From: Dillenia suffruticosa
Taxonomy: Eukaryota; Streptophyta; Magnoliopsida; Dilleniales; Dilleniaceae
Direction: 5' to 3'
DNA: 64,000 nt
NCBI GenBank assembly: GCA_033439265.1
Contig: JAVTVX010000030.1
Location: 8,009,774-8,073,773 of the forward strand
This document shows, piece by piece, positions 58,570-64,000 of this stretch (its first letter is position 1; each line of letters starts with the position of its first letter). The position numbers and the translations under genes are program-made. The notes below the pieces were generated by a model that searched no databases, was not told where the DNA came from, and was given only the letters and a program-made list of their open reading frames with translations.

Positions 58570-58729
58570 CTTCACTTGAAATATAAACCTTCAATATTTA
58601 AATATTTGATGGTATGATACAACTATAGTGCTCAATTGAGTTGAAACACTTCATTTGAAAGATAAACCTTCAATATTGAATATGTTGTTTGGCGGTATAA
58701 TACAACTATAGTGCTCGATTGAGTTGAAA
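58570..58729 (+). repeat. Two-copy tandem repeat (about 79 bp)
   Basis: CTTCACTTGAAATATAAACC...AATTGAGTTGAAA and CTTCATTTGAAAGATAAACC...GATTGAGTTGAAA are adjacent copies sharing ACAACTATAGTGCTC. Confidence 0.8.
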
Positions 58730-58779
58730 TATAAATATGTTGTTTGGCCAATATCATTTAACTATAAATTATATTGTTT

Positions 58780-59815
58780 CATAATATAAATTTATAAATT
58801 TATTATAATTATGATTATCAATTTTATTTGATTAACATTATATTACTATAACTTAATATTATTATACTATACAACTTAATTAATTATCAATATTAATATT
58901 AGTAAATATTATTACTTACGAATTTCAATAATCTTATTCTATTACTGATATCAAATAATTATTAAATTTAAAAAATGTTATTGAAGTAGGGTACATTTGG
59001 TTTGGTTTGAATGCATTTTCTTTATATAATAGATTTAATGTTACCTACTATATATATCACATAATATTTTCATGGTATAAGAATACGAATTCACTTGAGT
59101 TGGGAAGACCTCTTTAATTTTCTTCATATTTCATTTAATTATTTTAGCATTTAATTATTATTATTTTAAATTAAATTATTACTAATTTAAATAATTTTGA
59201 TAATATTATGGAATGTTATTGTAGATTATTGAATTGAGAAAACAAGCATCTAGATTTTACATTTTGGATTTCAATTCCGTACCTCTCTGAATAAATAATA
59301 TTAAATATCAAATAATTAATTATATTAACATAACGACTATCTAATTACCATATTCCTTAATTATAAAATTCAAAATATAAAATATACATTAGCATATCTA
59401 ATGAATATTATTAATTTAAATAACCCATACTCATAATCATCATATGCAATCCATCCAAGCACATGATCCAAACTCATATTCCTTAATTATAACAAAATTT
59501 AAATTATAAATTAAGTATCAAATGTTGTTATTTAAAATAATATAATTATATAAAATTATGTAAGAATATAGTAATAATATGATAAAAAAATATATGACTT
59601 TTTGTAATATATGATTTTATTTAAAATTATATATTCATAAAAAAAAGTATTTATGACACTATATAATATAAATTATTAATTTAATATAATTAATGATTGT
59701 ATATAATAAAATTAGTAACATAATTTCATATAACAAAATTAGTAATATAATTTAAAGATTTCATTTGATTATATTAATAATATAAATGTTTTGTTATTTA
59801 AAATAATAAAATTAT
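58780..59815 (-). repeat. AT-rich block, inverted relative of blocks A and B
   Basis: On the minus strand parts match the end of blocks A and B: the CTTAATTATAAAATTYAAAATATA motif (59366) and AAATTATAAATTAAGTA followed by TATTTAAAATAAT (59500-59550) are reverse complements of 36360-36490. Similarity is partial, helped by extreme AT content. No gene. Confidence 0.5.
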
Positions 59816-59849
59816 TGTTTTAAAATATGGTGCCCGAGGCATAGGGACC

Positions 59850-60125
59850 CATGTTTTGCCGTACAGGCATTTGCAGGTGCGCTTGCCTGGGTGGCTCAGC
59901 TGCAGGGCATCGCGGTTGTGCCGTGCAGGCATTTGTGGGCGCTCTTGCCTGGGCGGCTCAACCGCAGGGGCATCGCGGTTGTGCCGTGCAAGCATTTGTG
60001 GGCGTGCTTACCTGGACGGCTCAGTCGCAGGGGCATCGCGGTTGTGCCGTGTAGGCATTTGCGGGCGCACTTGCCTGGGCAACTCAACAACACTAGCATC
60101 GTGATTGTGCTGCACAAGCATGCGC
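59850..60125 (+). repeat. GC-rich tandem repeat array C (63-bp unit)
   Basis: CCGTRCAGGCATTTG starts at 59859, 59921, 59984 (AAGCATTTG) and 60047, spacing 62-63. The unit also holds TTGCCTGGGCGGCTCAACCG and GGGGCATCGCGGTTGTG. Because 63 is a multiple of three, frames stay open on both strands, which explains the repetitive peptide reading. It is not evidence of a gene. Confidence 0.9.
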
Positions 60126-60456
60126 CCGATCTAGTAATATAGTAGTAATATTTACTACTATTTTACGGAGTTATATAGTAATGGGTAAAAGCTTTCTATT
60201 AATCAGTCAAACTATCAAAAAGAGAGGTAAACAAACTATATTAACCAAAAATTCAAAAACTAAAATATGTAAAAGTGGGAAAAATTTATTTGGCGTTAAA
60301 TAAATTATATATACTATAAACCCTTCTTTCCTCCAGAAACATCCAAATTTCTCATTTCCTTCAAAAACTCTTCTTCGTCATACCTTTCAAAATTTCTAAC
60401 TCAAACAAAATTTCATGCTATCAAATATTTTCAACCAAAAATTTTTAACAAAAAAT
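60126..60456 (+). promoter_or_regulatory. Likely upstream region of the Transposase_24-type gene
   Basis: AT-rich DNA ending in TTTCCTTCAAAAACTCTTCTTCG-like leader wording. TAAATTATATATACTATAAACCC (60300-60322) offers a TATA-like element about 135 bases upstream of the first ATG. This is inference from wording only. Confidence 0.35.
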
Positions 60457-61940
60457 ATGAGACGAAATAAACAAAAAATAACTATTGTAGCTGAACACAA
60501 AAAATCAGAACCATCCGAAGGACAAGTTGAGTCTCAAGAAGCCTAATTATTCGAAGATGATATCTCAGACTTGGTTTTGTTTATATTTATGTTTAAAAAT
60601 AGATCTTTTCGTTTTATGATATATTTCTATGTAATTACTATGTTATCTATTTTTTATTTTTCATTTGCACTCAAGAAAAAACATAGAGGCCCAACCTGCT
60701 ATCAAGATGTCTGGGATTTAGAAAAAGGGAAATATATGCTGGTTGAAATGAACGATTTGAATCAACCAATAGGAATCGAAGGTACGATCTTCACCAGATT
60801 CCTTGGCTCTATAGTCAGAGTACATTCTATTGGTCCAATAAACTATACAAGTTGGCGTGACATGCCGATAGAGTATAAAGAGGATATGTGAAAATTTATA
60901 CAGGTATCTACTTCTATTACTCAATCGAATCATGTCATACATGAAAATTAATATATCTAATTTTTTTTCTTATATTGTAGTTAAAGATTACCTTCAAGCC
61001 ATTTAGAGATGATACTAAAAAATGGAATCTTGCAAATTTGTCCGATAAATGGAAGAGTTTTAAAAATTCTCTCAAATCAAAATGGTTCGATGATTTACTT
61101 GGAATAGATGAAAATATCAAGAGAATGGAGGATGAAAGTGTTGATCCAAATTAGGACAAGGACCTTGTTGCTTTTTGGTTGAGTGATAAAGGGAAGGTAG
61201 AAGTTAACAATTCCTCTTACTACTTTTACTTTTTTCTTTGAAAAATTTACTTAAAATTTAATTGTAGTCTGATACTTTTTTCTAATACATTTTCCTCTTT
61301 AGGAAATGAGTAGAAGAAATTCAGAATATTGTGCAAAGTTAAGCGATCCACATTGCTTAAGATCTAAGCTTTTGCCAAACTCATACAGGAGAAGGTATAA
61401 ACAATTCATATCTTATTTTATTTATAATTATTTTTTATTACATAATACTACAAACTAAACTATTTTATTTGACAACACAATCTGGGACAAAACCTTGTAG
61501 ATGTGAACTTTATATTACAAGTAGAACTCGATCAGATAGGAGATTAGTTTCTACAAAAGCATAAGAAGTTGTGGTATGATTGATTATTTTGATGTATTTT
61601 CAATTGATATGTTTATGAACATTCATGTTTAATTCATTTTACATAGGAAATGATAAAGAGTGGAATAGATACTGAGAGTGAAGCACAAAGTTCAAATTTA
61701 TTTTGAAAAACTAATATCATATCTAAAGTTAAAGAGTCTGATTCGAGGGAAAAAATCAGATGTGTTGGCAAAATTACAACTCCATCACAACAACAGCATT
61801 CAAGCAAACTTGAGAATAAACATATGACTATTATGATAGAATGATTAATGGAACAAAATCAGAATTTTACTAATCTGGTGAGTAATGTTCTTATGCATGT
61901 TGCTATGCATGTCGGAGTGGACAACAAAATGAATTGTTGA
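60457..61940 (+). pseudogene. Transposase_24-type (CACTA TNPA-like/Ptta) protein, spliced, decayed
   Basis: MRRNKQKITIVAEHKKSEPS starts at 60457 but meets a TAA after 29 codons. Exon 60676-60903 reads KKHRGPTCYQDVWDLEKGKY, FTRFLGSIVRV and INYTSWRDMP; a TGA replaces Trp in EDM(W)KFI. Exon 60981-61196 reads LKITFKPFRDDTKKWNLANL, SDKWKSFKNSLK and DKDLVAFWLSDKGK. Exon 61303-61394 reads EMSRRNSEYCAKL. Exon about 61480-61577 reads CELYITSRTRSDRRLVSTKA. The last exon starts at 61648 (EMIKSGIDTESEAQ). RGPT, NYTxWR, FW and S-R-x-N are the landmarks of plant transposase family 24. GT-AG sites keep their phase. In CACTA elements this protein is the partner of TNP2, whose remnant lies upstream on the same strand. 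Confidence 0.82.
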
Positions 61941-62355
61941 ACTTCGTTAATAAAGCAAGGCTCATTGCTAATGTTGAGATACAAATATCATTTTTTTACT
62001 TTTTACCATAATCTAACTACTTTTACTTCTAAACAATAATCCAGATTATTTATATTTGTATTGTTAGCTTCCTCGGATACGAGATGCTGGGAGTGCACAT
62101 CGAAACCAACTATCATTGTCATCACCACCTACTAAGTCCATCCCGAAAGGTAATATTTAAATGTACAAGTTTTTATAATATACCATATAATTATATTCAT
62201 TTCATTACTATAGAATGATACCACACATTAGGCTGGATCCTAGAACCAGATGCTAAGGATGCTGGAACTTTTTTGGGTGCTCGAAGTCAACATTTTTGGC
62301 ATGAACATTTCATTTCAAAAGATATTTCATTTATAATATTTCCTAACTTTTTTCT
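61941..62355 (+). other. 3' part of the Transposase_24-type gene
   Basis: One further exon-like stretch at about 62069-62152 reads LPRIRDAGSAHRNQLSLSSP, then PTKSIPKG, with a donor-like GGTAATATT. After that no coding signal is recognised before the minus-strand LTR. No CACTA terminal repeat was found here. Confidence 0.45.
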
Positions 62356-64000
62356 TGTCACACCCTGAACCGGGGTCATAAGCAGCCACCCATTGCCCTG
62401 GATATCGGCTCGATTTTCTAGAAAATTGGATAGAATCTTCCCATATTTCGAAGGTCTCCCATATACAAATCAACCTGTATATTGAATGATCATCCTGCCA
62501 TATAAATAAACGGGCCAACCCGGCCTCACAACAAATCAACCATATTCGTAGAATACCAATCAATCTACAATGTAATAACCAAGACAATGCAAGGCTATTA
62601 TGAATACTAGCAGTCCTAACTACTGATCTCTACGGTCATGCCCAACTAGAGTATGAGCAGCCACCACACCGGACGGGTCTAAAATTTTATGCATGAGTAC
62701 AACAAATTCACAAGTTAAGAAGTGAAATGCTTTCAAGTGTCTCAATGCAGGTGAAATGAGCCAATATGACAGTCTCACAAATAAATGTCAATAATTTATA
62801 TAGTCATCCCAACATGTCCATCAACGGACCTCAATATCAAGACCTCGCAGGGTCGATATACAACACGGATCTCATATTTCAAATAAAATTTAGATCTCAC
62901 TGTAGTGAATACGTGATTCCACAATTACGCGACAATGACGTCTAGAGTCTGACGTGTCCTCTATCACAATAACCCTATCTGAGAAAGGAAAGAAGAGGGG
63001 TGATTATCAAGGGAGATACCCAATGAGTGAGGGGATCAATATCAAGCATAAATTATGTGTGTGAGCCATTGGAGTATCAAACATGATTATTTGTAGACAA
63101 TAATTCACAATTCGTAGTAAAACATGGCATGTTTGGTAAAATGAAATCATTTAATCCATCCCACGGTATCATACATATATGCATTCCATTAAAATCAAGT
63201 ATTTTTAGACCAAACCGAATATGATCCTAGCAAAAGTCGACCGTGACCAATGACAGGCGCATCGGAGGTTTTATTATGCATAAATGTTCAAAAGTCACTC
63301 TCTACCCTGACGTTAGCTATGAGATTCACCGAGGCTGGTGCTAGACAGTGGCGTCACACATGTCCTCCCCCTTGCGGGTTCAACCGGCCGTGCTTAGACC
63401 CATGTACCAGACGTTTGCGGGTACCTCCACATGAAAAGTACCCAGACACATACTCGACGTCATAACAAACGTCCCCCGTAGCTACGGTCATCCTCTCGGG
63501 AGTCAATCAGATCATAATAGTCATACCATGGCCACACAGCCCCAAATCAGTGACAAAAACCATAGTGCTCAATAAATATGCCTTATTAGGTTATATGAAA
63601 ATAAATAGGTGAAAATCATAAAATATGGCATCATTTCAGTTGAATCTACTTATGGATGCATATTCATAGAAAACATGAGTTTACAACACTCCAATAGTCA
63701 CAAAACAAATTTGAAATCTAGTGGCATACGACGTGTCATACACATCAAAATATGTTTTGTTGAAAACACGATAAAATCAAGTTTCACTTTTCGTATATGA
63801 GATTAGAGTTCCACTCACAGTACATGGGCAGGTCAGTCACTCCCTACCAAGTACCACAAGTATCGAAAGTGTTTCCTCTCGTTTGGTCACCACTCGTATG
63901 CCTACAATGGCAACGCAATGCATATATGAGAATTTGTGTCATGATTTGAACTTAATAGGTTAAGTTATATTCTAGCAATTCTTTCCTCTAAGATTAAGGT
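62356..64000 (-). repeat. Tekay-family LTR, 3' part, running off the window
   Basis: It begins on the plus strand with TGTCACACCCTGAACCGG, the complement of the family LTR end. Landmarks in reverse order match the Tekay LTRs: GAAGGTCTCCCATATAC (62450), CATGCCCAACTAGAGTATGA (62637), AGCAGCCACCACACCGG (62656), CCTCCCCCTTGCGGGTTCAA (63364) and CCCCGTAGCTACGG (63473). The LTR start and any internal region lie beyond 64000. ORFs here are shadows. Confidence 0.88.

Noticed and set aside
59850-60125. CRISPR-like array
   Set aside because: Units are contiguous tandem repeats without unique spacers, and the DNA is plant.
59798-60142. Repetitive Cys/Gly- or His/Lys-rich peptides
   Set aside because: The 63-bp unit is a multiple of three, so frames stay open on both strands; not a gene.
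1-64000. tRNA, rRNA, snRNA or microRNA genes
   Set aside because: No tRNA-like cloverleaf, rRNA core or U-RNA motif was recognised by eye; a dedicated covariance-model scan would be needed to exclude short RNAs.

Overview
This window is plant nuclear heterochromatin: 64 kb of nested, decayed transposable elements in which I find no intact host gene, tRNA or rRNA. The plant assignment rests on the element types (Ty3/gypsy chromoviruses, Ty1/copia elements including a Maximus/SIRE type, hAT elements with 8-bp target duplications, and CACTA elements with TNP2, Transposase_24 and Ulp1-type genes), on an initiator-Met-type primer binding site, and on spliceosomal introns. I cannot name the species; a eudicot with a large LTR-transposon load is plausible. 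Almost every reading frame carries stops or frameshifts, so coding entries are called pseudogenes.

Layout. (1) 1-4850: a minus-strand Reina-like chromovirus pol fragment, interrupted at 1965-4622 by a 5'-truncated LTR of a Tekay-like family. (2) 4851-32481: a plus-strand Ty1/copia pol split in its reverse transcriptase. Between its halves lies a 25.9-kb block (5370-31262), which is a minus-strand Maximus/SIRE-like copia element. That element is itself interrupted by a Tekay-type chromovirus (14214-29129), and the chromovirus by a 3.86-kb hAT element (20390-24252). A CACTA-like non-coding remnant (29130-30920) fills the far end. This gives at least four layers of insertion, each datable relative to the next. 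The Tekay element has the odd form LTR-internal-LTR-partial internal.

(3) 32482-41022: the copia 3' region, a small CACTA-like MITE, an AT-rich block ending in GC-rich 68-bp tandem repeats, and an AT-rich tandem array of about 190 bp split by a solo LTR (37376-39852, TSD ATATT). (4) 41031-46664: a second hAT element. (5) 46700-48665: a second copy of the AT-rich block plus 68-bp GC-rich repeats. (6) 48690-62355: CACTA-associated territory. It holds a minus-strand multi-exon Ulp1/C48 cysteine protease with a readable catalytic His-Asp-Gln-Cys set, a 1-kb non-autonomous CACTA element, the C-terminal DUF4218/DUF4216 part of a TNP2-type transposase, a second solo LTR (55016-58020, TSD TTTTT), a 63-bp GC-rich tandem array, and a spliced Transposase_24-type gene. 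(7) 62356-64000: a minus-strand Tekay-family LTR running off the window.

The most interesting items are the Ulp1-like gene with intact splice phases; the dispersed, CpG-decaying palindrome AGGTCGACCT in the Maximus element; the repeated AT-block/GC-minisatellite modules; the tandem chromovirus; and the shared GAGCTCGAG subterminal motifs in two different hAT elements.
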